Assembly: GCF_038396615.1 (NCBI RefSeq)
Contig: NZ_CP121689.1
Location: 632,001-696,000 of the forward strand
Direction: 5' to 3'
From: Thermatribacter velox
Lineage (GTDB): Bacteria > Atribacterota > Atribacteria > Atribacterales > Thermatribacteraceae
DNA length: 64,000 bases
Part shown: piece by piece, positions 42,524-50,438 of the stretch
Numbering within the stretch: position 1 is the first letter of the stretch
Layout of the letters: every line of letters starts with the position of its first letter
Notes under the pieces: model-generated
The model's input: only the letters and a program-made list of their open reading frames with translations
Databases searched by the model: none
Told to the model about the DNA's origin: nothing
Made by a program: the position numbers and the translations under genes

Positions 42524-43306
42524 ATGTCCAGACGACGGATTTTAATCACCAATGACGATGGATACCAGAGCGAAGGCATAGAGGCGTTGATTCGGGCTTT
42601 TTCCAAAATTGCAGAGGTCGTAGTGGTAGCACCACTTAGTGAACGTTCCTGTTCCAGTCATAGCATAACTGCTCACAAACCTCTCCGTGCCAGAGAGGTT
42701 GAAATTGCTGGTGTTAGAGGGTTCGCTATCGATGGCACGCCTGTTGATGCAGTTATACTGGGTTTGAACGTTTTTTGTAACGATGGTGTTGATTTCTTGG
42801 TTTCGGGCATTAATCGGGGGCCCAATCTTGGTTTTGATGTTTTTTACTCGGGTACGGTTGCAGCAGCTCTGGAAGGTGCTATTTCAGGTGTTCCTTCTCT
42901 GGCTGTTTCACTCGCAGTTTCTTCCTGGAACAACTATGAGCTGGCCGCGCATTTTGCGGTGAAGATTTGGGAAGATTTTTCGGAGATACTGGAGCGCGAG
43001 AGAAATTTGGTGCTCAACGTTAATGTTCCTGATCTTCCTGATTTGTCTTCGGTCAGAGGTGTTGCTGTTACGGAGTTGGGAGATCGTTTCTACTTTACAG
43101 TGGTCAAAGAAAGAAACACCTCTGAGCCAGGATGGAAAGAATTTGTTTTTGAGGAAGATAAAAAGGAGCGTACTTTGCAAAAAAATACGGACTTTTTCGC
43201 TGTTTATCATTCTTGGGTTTCGATTACTCCCTTGCGTCCTTATTTGACGGACTATAGACTTTGCGAGGAACTTGCCAGTAAGGTTGGCGTGATTGAAGAT
43301 GAATAA
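42524..43306 (+). CDS. surE: 5'/3'-nucleotidase SurE
   Basis: SurE dephosphorylates nucleoside monophosphates and is linked to survival in stationary phase. The 260-residue protein has the metal pair I-T-N-D-D-G near 7-12, S-x-x-S-H-S-I-T, and G-I-N-R-G-P-N-L-G and S-G-T-V-A-A-A. It sits close to pcm, as in many bacteria. The start follows aggaggataa. Confidence 0.93.
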   Translation: MSRRRILITNDDGYQSEGIEALIRAFSKIAEVVVVAPLSERSCSSHSITAHKPLRAREVEIAGVRGFAIDGTPVDAVILGLNVFCNDGVDFLVSGINRGPNLGFDVFYSGTVAAALEGAISGVPSLAVSLAVSSWNNYELAAHFAVKIWEDFSEILERERNLVLNVNVPDLPDLSSVRGVAVTELGDRFYFTVVKERNTSEPGWKEFVFEEDKKERTLQKNTDFFAVYHSWVSITPLRPYLTDYRLCEELASKVGVIEDE

Positions 43307-43586
43307 GGGAAAAACGGTTCAAGGACGTCTGGTTTTAAAAGGACGGGTTCAGGGTGTTGGTTATCGGTATTTTGTTTTGAGAAAAGCTGGTGATTTTGAC
43401 GTGGTGGGTTTTGTGCGTAATCTCCCCGATGGAAGCGTCGAGGTCGTTGCCGAAGGGGCAGAACCGGAAGTAAAAAGATTTTTTGAAGAGGTGAAAAAAG
43501 GACCAGCCAGTGCTTACGTGAGGGAAGCCCGGGAAGAGTGGCTACCCCCCACTGGGGCTTACTGGGATTTCAGGGTTCGTTATTAA
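43299..43586 (+). CDS. acyP: Acylphosphatase
   Basis: Hydrolyses acyl phosphates. The 95-residue protein has the phosphate-binding loop G-R-V-Q-G-V-G-Y-R with the catalytic Arg and V-R-N-L-P-D-G-S-V-E-V with the catalytic Asn. The ATG at 43299 lies within the end of surE; a TTG at 43293 is also in frame. The stop overlaps the pcm start. Confidence 0.92.
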   Translation: MNKGKTVQGRLVLKGRVQGVGYRYFVLRKAGDFDVVGFVRNLPDGSVEVVAEGAEPEVKRFFEEVKKGPASAYVREAREEWLPPTGAYWDFRVRY

Positions 43587-44254
43587 TGAACGCGTGGGAT
43601 ACTCCCCTGACTCTTGAACAACGTGAGCGAATGGTGGTCGAGCAGCTTGTAGCGCGAGGTATAAAGAATGAGCGTGTGCTGGAAGCTTTTAGGAAAGTTC
43701 CTCGTCATCTTTTTGTCCCTGAAGAATATGTATCTGTAGCGTATCAAGATTCCCCCTTGCCTATTGGAGAGGGGCAAACCATTTCTCAACCCTATATCGT
43801 AGCTTTAATGGTGGAATTGCTGGAAATCTCTCCATCTGATAAAGTACTGGAAATTGGCACGGGTTCTGGATATCAAACCGCGATTCTTGCCGAACTTGCT
43901 GCTTTGGTAGTTAGTGTGGAAAGGATACCTGCTCTTACCCAACGAGCTCTACAGGTGCTTCGTAGACTCGGGTATAAGAATGTTCATTTTGTGATCGGAG
44001 ATGGGAGCAAAGGCGTTCCAGAACTTGCTCCTTATGATAAGATAATCGTCAGTGCCTGTTCAGACAGAATATATCCCGCTTGGGTTGAAGAACTGCGTGA
44101 AGGAGGGTATATAGTTTTACCTCTGGGAAAGAGCTACGCTTCTCAGGAGCTGGTCAGGGCTTCCAAGGGAAAGGATGGAACTCTGCGGCTTGAGTATTTC
44201 GGGGGTTGCGTTTTTGTCCCTTTGATTGAAGACAAGGATGCTCCTCATACTTAG
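43586..44254 (+). CDS. pcm: Protein-L-isoaspartate O-methyltransferase
   Basis: Repairs isoaspartyl residues in aged proteins using AdoMet. The 222-residue protein has P-R-H-L-F-V-P, I-G-E-G-Q-T-I-S-Q-P-Y-I-V-A, the AdoMet loop V-L-E-I-G-T-G-S-G-Y-Q-T and the later I-V-S-A. The start (ATG 43586) overlaps the acyP stop (TAATG). Its 3' end overlaps the convergent symporter gene by four bases with no terminator between them. Confidence 0.94.
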   Translation: MNAWDTPLTLEQRERMVVEQLVARGIKNERVLEAFRKVPRHLFVPEEYVSVAYQDSPLPIGEGQTISQPYIVALMVELLEISPSDKVLEIGTGSGYQTAILAELAALVVSVERIPALTQRALQVLRRLGYKNVHFVIGDGSKGVPELAPYDKIIVSACSDRIYPAWVEELREGGYIVLPLGKSYASQELVRASKGKDGTLRLEYFGGCVFVPLIEDKDAPHT

Positions 44255-45654
44255 CCTTCTTTGGTATTCAAGATCCAGAGGACGGTGGCTGAAGCTATTA
44301 GTGTCCATACCCCGGGCCACATTCCAAAGGGTTTCAGGCCGGTTATTTGCAGGATAAGGGAAGTACTGGCTCCAGAAAGTATGCTGAAGAAAGCAGCCTG
44401 CCATCTTCTCCTCTTTCCGTAAAAGGCTCCTATGGTTGCGGGTACCGAAGCAATCAACCCTGCCGAAGAAGCTACTGAAAGCAGTGCTATAAGGTTAACT
44501 CTTTGTATCGCGAATAGAAAAGTAAAAAGACATAGAATGGGTATAAAACTTCTGGTTATGATAAGCTGGCCTTTTTCAGGCAGGTTATGCCTTTTCAAAA
44601 TATCCCTGACGAACATTGAGGAAAGAGTTAGGAAAATTGAATCAATGGTTGAGATCGCCGCGGAAAATATACCCACGGTTACCAGAAGGCTTATCCAGGG
44701 TGAGATGTTAAGACGAGACAAGATGGCTGGTGTGGCCAGATCTGGATTTTCAAGCTGGGGAAAAAGACAGCGAGCTGAAAAGCCTATCAAAATAGTGATC
44801 AGCGTATAGATGAAACCGTATATTGAGAAGCCAAGAATCATTTGACGAAGTTGTTTCAGTCCTTGAGGAACAAAGAGTCTTTGTGATACCTGGGGATTGG
44901 ATATGGAAAAGAAAAACCAGGGCAGGGAAAGTCCCAGAAAGGTTTGAAAAGAAAAAAAGCCGTTTCCTGGCACTGATAGCCATTGGGGATAATCAATAAC
45001 CAGTTTGTTCATCATTGTCCCAAAGCCCCCAAGGTATTTGTACACAACGATTAAAACCAGTATTACCGAGCTTGAAAGCATTATCATAGCTTGAAGGGAA
45101 TCCGTGGTGGCCACTGAACGAAGGCCAGCGATTTCTGTCCAGAGAAAGGCAAGTAAGGTTGCAATGACAAGTCCAGATGCAAAACTTATTGCGCCCCCGG
45201 AAAGCATTTCCAGTAAATACCCAATACCCATTAATTGCGAGGCCGCGTAAGGGATGAGAAATACCATTGAAGTAAAGGCAAAAACGATTCCCACCAGCGG
45301 ATGATTATATTTTAAAGAAAGCAGCTCCGCAGGAGTTATGCATCCACTTTCCTTGCTGAACTTTAAAAACTTTGGTCCAAATATTACAGCAAGTATTAAT
45401 CCTGAGAGGTAGATTAACTCAAAACCCAGAGCCCCTACCCCGGCGCGATAAGTTAACCCGGCGAGACCCAACATCATAAAGGCACTGTAGGTAGTGGCAC
45501 TGTAAGAAAGGGTATTAACCAGTGGTGAAATTTTGCGACTACCGAGAAAGTAATCAAAGAGACTTCTACTTCTTCCTCGAGAGGAGAGGATGGCAATCAG
45601 CGTGCCCCAAAATATGTAAATACCCAGAACCAGAATCAGGAGTTCAGTTTTCAT
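44251..45654 (-). CDS. Sodium/solute symporter family protein
   Basis: A 467-residue membrane protein with about 13 helices of the SSS family. N-T-L-S-Y-S-A-T-T-Y-S-A-F near helix 2 and S-A-A-I-S-T-I-D-S-I-F-L in helix 8 are the sodium-site regions. The substrate may be pantothenate, proline or an organic acid. Its start overlaps a 59-residue membrane protein gene by 11 bases, as in panF-type pairs. Confidence 0.88.
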   Translation of the reverse strand: MKTELLILVLGIYIFWGTLIAILSSRGRSRSLFDYFLGSRKISPLVNTLSYSATTYSAFMMLGLAGLTYRAGVGALGFELIYLSGLILAVIFGPKFLKFSKESGCITPAELLSLKYNHPLVGIVFAFTSMVFLIPYAASQLMGIGYLLEMLSGGAISFASGLVIATLLAFLWTEIAGLRSVATTDSLQAMIMLSSSVILVLIVVYKYLGGFGTMMNKLVIDYPQWLSVPGNGFFSFQTFLGLSLPWFFFSISNPQVSQRLFVPQGLKQLRQMILGFSIYGFIYTLITILIGFSARCLFPQLENPDLATPAILSRLNISPWISLLVTVGIFSAAISTIDSIFLTLSSMFVRDILKRHNLPEKGQLIITRSFIPILCLFTFLFAIQRVNLIALLSVASSAGLIASVPATIGAFYGKRRRWQAAFFSILSGASTSLILQITGLKPFGMWPGVWTLIASATVLWILNTKEG

Positions 45655-45823
45655 CCGTCCATCGGTCAGTTATGCTTTTAAGCAGTATTATGCAGAGAAT
45701 AGCGAAAATTATCCAGAAGGCGAAGGCACCATATATGTGGTGAACGCGGGAAAGGAAAAGATAAGGAACCAAATACGCTAAAAATATCAGTGTAAAATAT
45801 AGAAAATACAAGACTCGGCACAT
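45644..45823 (-). CDS. Small membrane partner of the symporter (DUF997/YhdT-like)
   Basis: A 59-residue protein with two membrane helices (about 4-24 and 31-49), beginning M-C-R-V-L-Y-F and ending in the charged D-R-W-T-D-E-N. The layout (two-helix peptide gene overlapping and preceding an SSS transporter) matches the YhdT/DUF3311-type subunits found with PanF-like symporters. The ATG has its complement at 45821-45823. Short length makes the family name tentative, but the overlap and hydrophobic pattern argue it is real. Confidence 0.7.
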   Translation of the reverse strand: MCRVLYFLYFTLIFLAYLVPYLFLSRVHHIYGAFAFWIIFAILCIILLKSITDRWTDEN

Positions 45824-45888
45824 GGTATTTCGATTGTATTAAGTTGAAAGACAAAAGTCAACGAGTAGCTAAGGGGGGTGTTTCCTTA

Positions 45889-46404
45889 ATGAAAGCTTTG
45901 CTGGTGATTGATATGCTTAATGATTTTGTGCATCCCCAGGGTGTGCTTTACGTAGGAGAGCAGGTTAGGGGGGTTATCGACTTTTGCAAAAAGCTGGTTG
46001 AGAGAAAGAGGGGCGAAGGTAGCCCATTGTTCTTCATATGCGATACGCATCGCAAGGATGATGTGGAGTTTAAAATGTTCCCACCTCATTGTATCGAAGG
46101 TGAGTGGGGTAACCAAGTTTTGGAGGGGCTTCAACCTCAAAAAGACGATTACGTAATACCCAAAAGGCGTTTCAACGCCTTTTTTGGTACTCCCTTGGAT
46201 ATGTTTTTGAGAGAGATGAAAGTTGAAGAGCTGGAAGTGGTAGGAGTTTGCACTAACATTTGTGTTCTATATACTGTGGCTTCGGCAAGGATGCTTGGAT
46301 ATCAGGTTACCGTTTACGAACAAGGAGTAACCTCCTTCGATCTGGATGCTCATCGTTTCGCACTTAAAGAAATGCATGATACTCTTGGGGCGGAGGTGAT
46401 TTGA
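45889..46404 (+). CDS. Isochorismatase/nicotinamidase-family cysteine hydrolase
   Basis: A 171-residue hydrolase with the catalytic triad D8, K92 and C121 (G-V-C-T-N-I-C-V). A possible metal site is D52-x-H54 with a later His in F-P-P-H-C-I-E-G, as in nicotinamidases. It could convert nicotinamide to nicotinate or cleave another amide. The ATG at 45889 follows aggggggtg by about seven bases. The gene overlaps glutamate formimidoyltransferase by four bases, so a link to one-carbon or histidine breakdown is possible. Confidence 0.87.
   Translation: MKALLVIDMLNDFVHPQGVLYVGEQVRGVIDFCKKLVERKRGEGSPLFFICDTHRKDDVEFKMFPPHCIEGEWGNQVLEGLQPQKDDYVIPKRRFNAFFGTPLDMFLREMKVEELEVVGVCTNICVLYTVASARMLGYQVTVYEQGVTSFDLDAHRFALKEMHDTLGAEVI
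46162..46185 (+). other. Terminator-like hairpin inside the hydrolase gene
   Basis: AAAAGGCGT-TTCA-ACGCCTTTT followed by TT lies in the coding sequence and encodes the active-site Lys region. It may be a coincidence of K-R-R-F-N-A-F-F codons. Confidence 0.3.
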
Positions 46405-47300
46405 ACTTGCAACAGGTGATTCAAAGTGCGGTGAATGTAAGTACATCCTCTGAAGACGTGGTACGGAAAATGGTTTCGAATATTACTTGTGTGGAAGGGA
46501 TAAAGCTTGCTGATTATTCTTTTGATGTTGACCATAACCGGTCTGTTTTCACGCTTCTTGGAGAAGGAAAAGCGCTCCAAAGAGCTATTTTGAAAATTTA
46601 CGAGATAGCTTTCTGCCATATCAACATTAAGAAGCATCGAGGTGAGCATCCTCGTCTTGGTGCAGTCGACGTTGTTCCCTTTACCCCCTGGAAGGGTTCT
46701 ACGATGCAGGAGTGCTGTTTTTTAGCCTGGGAGCTTGGTAAAAAGGTTTTTGAAAGGTTTGAGGTACCAGTATATTTTTATGGAGAAGCAGCCCGTGTAC
46801 CCTGGCATAAAGATCTTTCTTTCTTGAGAAGAGGGGGATGGGAACGCTTGGAAAAGGCTATAAAAGAAGACCCCAGGTTATTGCCTGACATCGGGTCTCC
46901 AAGGTTGCACCCTACTATGGGGGCAACGGTAATAGGGGCGAGGGGGCCACTGGTTGCTTTCAATGTTAACCTGGACTGTAAAGAGATCAACGTGGCTAGG
47001 GCTATTGCCAGCCGTATCAGAAAGGAAATGGGTGGGCTGGGTTTTGTGAAGGCGATTGGAGTAAATCTTCGCTCAAGAGGTATGGTACAGGTTTCCTGTA
47101 ATATTCTTGATTATCGCAAGAACCCGATATATCAGGTTTTTGAAATGATACAGCTTGAAGCACAGAAATACGGTGTTTCTGTCAAAGAAACGGAGATTAT
47201 AGGCCTGGTACCCCTTGAGGCTATAGTTGGTACTTTTTCGTATTATCTGAAGCAACCCACTTTTTCAATGCAACAGGTTCTGGAGAATCATTTGACCTAA
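46401..47300 (+). CDS. ftcD: Glutamate formimidoyltransferase
   Basis: Moves a formimino group between glutamate and tetrahydrofolate (histidine degradation). The 299-residue protein matches the transferase half of FtcD; the cyclodeaminase domain is absent. The motifs N-V-S-T-S, D-V-D-H-N-R-S-V-F-T and H-P-R-L-G-A-V-D-V-V-P-F are clear. No hut genes lie nearby. The start is TTG 46401 after cggaggtgat. Confidence 0.92.
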   Translation: MNLQQVIQSAVNVSTSSEDVVRKMVSNITCVEGIKLADYSFDVDHNRSVFTLLGEGKALQRAILKIYEIAFCHINIKKHRGEHPRLGAVDVVPFTPWKGSTMQECCFLAWELGKKVFERFEVPVYFYGEAARVPWHKDLSFLRRGGWERLEKAIKEDPRLLPDIGSPRLHPTMGATVIGARGPLVAFNVNLDCKEINVARAIASRIRKEMGGLGFVKAIGVNLRSRGMVQVSCNILDYRKNPIYQVFEMIQLEAQKYGVSVKETEIIGLVPLEAIVGTFSYYLKQPTFSMQQVLENHLT

Positions 47301-47343
47301 AATTTTTTTGACCTTTTTTGACTAAGCTATTGACATTTTGACC
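47291..47343 (+). repeat. TTTGAC repeats over the hsp20 promoter
   Basis: Copies at 47291-47297 (TTTGACC), 47307-47313 (TTTGACC), 47317-47323 (TTTGACT), 47329-47335 (ATTGACA, also the -35 box) and 47337-47343 (TTTGACC). All are in the same direction. They lie between the ftcD end and the hsp20 start and may bind a regulator. Confidence 0.5.
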
Positions 47344-47358
47344 TTTACTGATTATAAT
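47330..47358 (+). promoter_or_regulatory. Consensus promoter of hsp20
   Basis: Perfect TTGACA (47330-47335), a 17-base spacer and perfect TATAAT (47353-47358). The start site would fall about 40 bases before the ATG. Confidence 0.85.
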
Positions 47359-47403
47359 AAAGGCGAACTTAAGGAAAAGAAAATGTGAAAGGAGGGATGG
47401 GTG

Positions 47404-47892
47404 ATGGCCAGAAGAAGTGTTCCTGCTCGGAGAGAAGACCGGGTTTGGAGCCCAATAAGGAGGCTTTGGGATCTTTTCGATCTGCGCAGCGATCTTGACG
47501 AAATTTTTGATGAGCTGATGGAAGCACCATTCATAACCAGATCTCTTTGGAGTGCTGGTTTTCCAGCTGTAGATGTGGCAGAAACTGAGAACGAGGTCGT
47601 AGTTAAAGCTGAAATACCAGGTATTGATCCCAAGAATGTCGAAGTCAATGTTACTGAAGATACCTTGGAGATAAAAGGTGAAATTAAGGATGAGTGGGAA
47701 GAAAAGGACGTTGGCTATTGCCGCAAAGAACGCTATTGTGGCACCTTCGAAAGGAGCATTACTCTTCCTGTTAAGGTGAAACAAGATGAAGTAAAGGCCA
47801 GTTACAAAGATGGAATATTGACCATTTCCTTACCCAAAGTTGAACCCAGCAAACCTAAAGCAAGGAAAGTGGAAATTGAAGTAGAGAAATAA
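47404..47892 (+). CDS. Hsp20/alpha-crystallin family chaperone
   Basis: A 162-residue small heat-shock protein that holds unfolding proteins. The alpha-crystallin domain spans about 50-155 and contains V-K-A-E-I-P-G-I and A-S-Y-K-D-G-I-L-T-I-S-L-P, followed by a charged tail. The ATG at 47404 follows aaaggagggatg; a GTG lies one codon earlier. It has its own consensus promoter with TTTGAC repeats and a terminator. Confidence 0.93.
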   Translation: MARRSVPARREDRVWSPIRRLWDLFDLRSDLDEIFDELMEAPFITRSLWSAGFPAVDVAETENEVVVKAEIPGIDPKNVEVNVTEDTLEIKGEIKDEWEEKDVGYCRKERYCGTFERSITLPVKVKQDEVKASYKDGILTISLPKVEPSKPKARKVEIEVEK

Positions 47893-47910
47893 AAAGTAGC
47901 TTTTACTCGT

Positions 47911-47950
47911 AGCCTCCAGGTGAGTGTTGTGCCTCCCTGGAGGCTTTTTA
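47911..47950 (+). terminator. Terminator of hsp20
   Basis: AGCCTCCAGG (47911-47920) pairs perfectly with CCTGGAGGCT (47936-47945), followed by TTTT. Confidence 0.85.
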
Positions 47951-47985
47951 GTTATAGAAACAATGTGTTATTTTGGGTGTGTTTG

Positions 47986-48014
47986 TTGCAGAGTGTTTTT
48001 TGGTGTGTTATATT
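47986..48014 (+). promoter_or_regulatory. Promoter of tRNA-Pro
   Basis: TTGCAG (47986-47991), a 17-base spacer and TATATT (48009-48014) end nine bases before the tRNA 5' end. Confidence 0.65.
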
Positions 48015-48023
48015 TAGTTTTGT

Positions 48024-48101
48024 CGGGGCGTAGCGCAGCCTGGTTAGCGCGCTTGACTCGGGTTCAAGAGGTCGGCCGTTCAAATCGGCTCGCCCCGACC
48101 A
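48024..48101 (+). tRNA. tRNA-Pro (anticodon CGG)
   Basis: Cloverleaf: acceptor CGGGGCG/CGCCCCG, D arm GCGC..GCGC, anticodon stem CTTGA/TCAAG with loop CTCGGGT (anticodon CGG), T loop TTCAAAT and encoded CCA (48099-48101). Confidence 0.95.
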
Positions 48102-48215
48102 TTTCCAAAGTATGTTCAGAAATTTCTTTCTGGGCTTCACAGTTCTTTCCTTTAACGTTACTTTTTGTAGCGGCTAAAAAACCCGGTTTTCACGTAAAAC
48201 TTTCTGGCTTCCTGG

Positions 48216-48977
48216 TTATTCCTCTCCAACAAGCTTTATTGTCCCGTTTTTCCAGGTTCCTACTTTGTAGCCATACATTGAGAAATGGATTGTGAGTTTT
48301 TCCGGACTCAAGGCTGGAAAGTTTGGGCGCAAAATTTCTCTGTATAGGTACTCTCCTGCTTCCTGATAGACATTTTTTATTTCCTCTGCACTCGTTGAAG
48401 GCCTTCCCTCTTCAAAGTTTACTTTCCAGGAAGGAGTAGGCCTGGTTTCAACGTACACTGCGAGTCCCTCGGTATCGGCATCTTCGGCAGGAGTTGCATA
48501 GAGGGACCACTGGATTAATTTGCTGGTTATGGTAGTTATTGAATTTTGACGTAGATTGAATTCGAGCACCTTTATTTTGAAAGAATCAACTGTTGCAGTA
48601 ATTTCAGGTTGCCCTACTTCGGCTAAAGAGAGTTTCCCTGTGCCCTCTCTGGATTCCAGCGCCAGAACAGGTTTTTCTTCGCTATACAGAATAATTTGCG
48701 CTATTCCTTTTTCTGCTGGTCCAGTAGAAAGTGAAAGCTGCTTTTTTCCTGTCTGGTCGTAGAAGAAAATAACGGGGGAGTTTGCGGAATCTACTCCCAT
48801 TCTTATCCGGGCCCTACCTTCCCTATCTTTTATGACTAATTCTTCGACAACCAGTTCTTTTATTTCCAGCGTTGCTGGAGCGGTTTCTTCTGAAAAAGCA
48901 TTCACGGTAGTGAATAATACTACAAGGGCGATTAAGGCCGTAACCAGGTTCGATTTTAGCAATCGGAGCCTTTCCAA
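48216..48977 (-). CDS. Secreted protein of unknown function
   Basis: A 253-residue exported protein that I do not recognise. A signal peptide (about 1-27, ending V-N-A-F-S) precedes repeated beta-rich stretches: L-V-I-K-D-R-E-G-R-A-R-I-R-M-G-V, D-Q-T-G-K-K-Q-L-S-L-S, and I-T-A-T-V-D. These look like beta-propeller or 'D-x-G-x-R-I' repeat blades. The C-terminal third is mixed alpha/beta with T-P-S-W-K-V-N-F-E-E-G-R-P. The start TTG (complement 48975-48977) has the ribosome site aaaggagggg. Confidence 0.7.
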   Translation of the reverse strand: MERLRLLKSNLVTALIALVVLFTTVNAFSEETAPATLEIKELVVEELVIKDREGRARIRMGVDSANSPVIFFYDQTGKKQLSLSTGPAEKGIAQIILYSEEKPVLALESREGTGKLSLAEVGQPEITATVDSFKIKVLEFNLRQNSITTITSKLIQWSLYATPAEDADTEGLAVYVETRPTPSWKVNFEEGRPSTSAEEIKNVYQEAGEYLYREILRPNFPALSPEKLTIHFSMYGYKVGTWKNGTIKLVGEE

Positions 48978-49111
48978 GGGTTCCCCTCCTTTATTCGAAT
49001 GATTTACTCGGGTTTCGAAATCTTTTAGCGGAGTCTTTTGTCGAGATTTCAACCCCTTTTTTATTTTAGCATGTTTTTAGAAAAGGAATCTTAGATACCT
49101 TTTTAGATGTA

Positions 49112-49121
49112 TGTAATTACA
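49112..49121. promoter_or_regulatory. Palindrome TGTAATTACA upstream of GntR gene
   Basis: A 10-base perfect palindrome about 100 bases ahead of the -35 box of the first GntR gene. It could be an operator of that regulator, but no second copy was found. Confidence 0.3.
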
Positions 49122-49217
49122 AATTTGGATAAAACTGTGAGATCGTCTACAAAAATCGGAAAAAACCCAGATTGAAAGCTTTTTGTTTAATTTTTATTCT
49201 ATCTAAAATGGGAGGCA

Positions 49218-49246
49218 TTGACATCCTCTACAGACTCATCTAAACT
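49218..49246 (+). promoter_or_regulatory. Promoter of the sugar catabolism operon
   Basis: Consensus TTGACA (49218-49223), a 17-base spacer and TAAACT (49241-49246), 56 bases before the first GntR start codon. Confidence 0.65.
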
Positions 49247-49301
49247 AATGGTAGTAACAAGTTTTTGAAAAAGTAGTAATTAATAAGAAGGGGAAAACAC
49301 C

Positions 49302-50057
49302 TTGGCTCATAACGATTTACCCCTTTATCTTAAAATTTACCATCAGCTCCGTGAAGAAATTGAAAGTGGCAAATACAGAGTTGGTGATCTTTTGCCCTCT
49401 GAAGAAGAACTGGCAGAGACCTTTCAGGCGAGTAGAACCACCATTCGCAATGCACTTCAGGAATTAGAAAAAGATAACTTCATTTTCAGGAAAAGGGGAA
49501 AAGGCACCATAGTTCAAGAACCCAAGACTGCCCAAAATCTAAACTACATTAGCTCCTTCACTGAAACCCTGCGTTCTAAAGGTGTAGAAGTTGCCACTGG
49601 TACGCTTACTGTTGAACTGGTTCCTGCTCCTCCCAAAGTAGCTGGGGCGCTGGATCTTGAGCGAGGAGAGCTTGTTTACCTGGTGCAACGTACTCGAATT
49701 GCTGGAGGCTTGCCCATTGCCTTTATTACCAACTATCTTCTTCCCCGCATGGTTCCCGATTTAGAAAAGAAAAAAGAAGCTCTTCGTACCAAAGGTTTAT
49801 ATCAGTTGCTTGAGGAGGAGTATGGCCTTAGGTTGCATAGGGCGGTTGAAACTATCGAGGCTTACCTGAGTGGCCCCCTGGAGGCGGACCTTTTGCATAT
49901 TCCTGAAAAAATGCCTTTATTTCATACGGTAAGAGTTGTTTACCTTGAGGATGGGATTCCTTTTGAAGTGGATATCTCAGTTATCAGAGCCGACAAGTAT
50001 GAATATAAGGTTTTTCTTGAGGGAAGGCCAAAAGAAAACAGGAGGTCTTTAAAATGA
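49302..50057 (+). CDS. GntR/HutC-family transcriptional regulator
   Basis: A 251-residue regulator: N-terminal winged helix with L-P-S-E-E-E-L-A and S-R-T-T-I-R-N-A-L (about 30-60), and a C-terminal UTRA ligand-binding domain. UTRA domains usually sense a sugar or amino-acid metabolite. It heads the kinase/ALDH/ABC operon, so it probably controls it. The start is TTG 49302 after aagaagggg. The stop overlaps the cupin gene by four bases. Confidence 0.9.
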   Translation: MAHNDLPLYLKIYHQLREEIESGKYRVGDLLPSEEELAETFQASRTTIRNALQELEKDNFIFRKRGKGTIVQEPKTAQNLNYISSFTETLRSKGVEVATGTLTVELVPAPPKVAGALDLERGELVYLVQRTRIAGGLPIAFITNYLLPRMVPDLEKKKEALRTKGLYQLLEEEYGLRLHRAVETIEAYLSGPLEADLLHIPEKMPLFHTVRVVYLEDGIPFEVDISVIRADKYEYKVFLEGRPKENRRSLK

Positions 50058-50437
50058 GTTATTACAAAAAAAATTTGTCAGAGGTTCAACCTGAAAAAGG
50101 AAGCAACACTTTTGAGGAAGTTCTGAGCAAAATTGGGAGTAATGTAGTGCGAGATACCTGGATGTTGCTTCGAGAAAGTGATTCCGAGTCGCAAAAGATT
50201 CAGGTAGGTTATACGGTAGTCTACCCAGGTTGTTCTACCCGGGGTCACCAACATCCTCCACTTGAAGAAGTGTACTTTGTGCTTTCTGGTCAAGGAATCA
50301 TGGAGATAGACCAGGATAGATTTGAGATTAAAGCGGGAGACGTTGTGTACATACCTTTTGGAAAGTTTCACCGTGCTGAAAATCCTCACTCACATGCTCT
50401 TTCTTACGTTTGGGTTACTGTGAAAAAAGAGGGTTAA
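50054..50437 (+). CDS. Cupin-domain protein
   Basis: A 127-residue single-domain beta-barrel. The metal motif is G-H-Q-H-P-P-L-E-E-V-Y-F-V-L-S-G, followed by P-F-G-K-F-H-R-A-E-N. This type includes sugar-phosphate isomerases and small-molecule binders. It lies between the regulator and the kinase and may act on the same sugar, perhaps as an isomerase or anomer mutarotase. Confidence 0.85.
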   Translation: MSYYKKNLSEVQPEKGSNTFEEVLSKIGSNVVRDTWMLLRESDSESQKIQVGYTVVYPGCSTRGHQHPPLEEVYFVLSGQGIMEIDQDRFEIKAGDVVYIPFGKFHRAENPHSHALSYVWVTVKKEG

Positions 50438-50438
50438 A

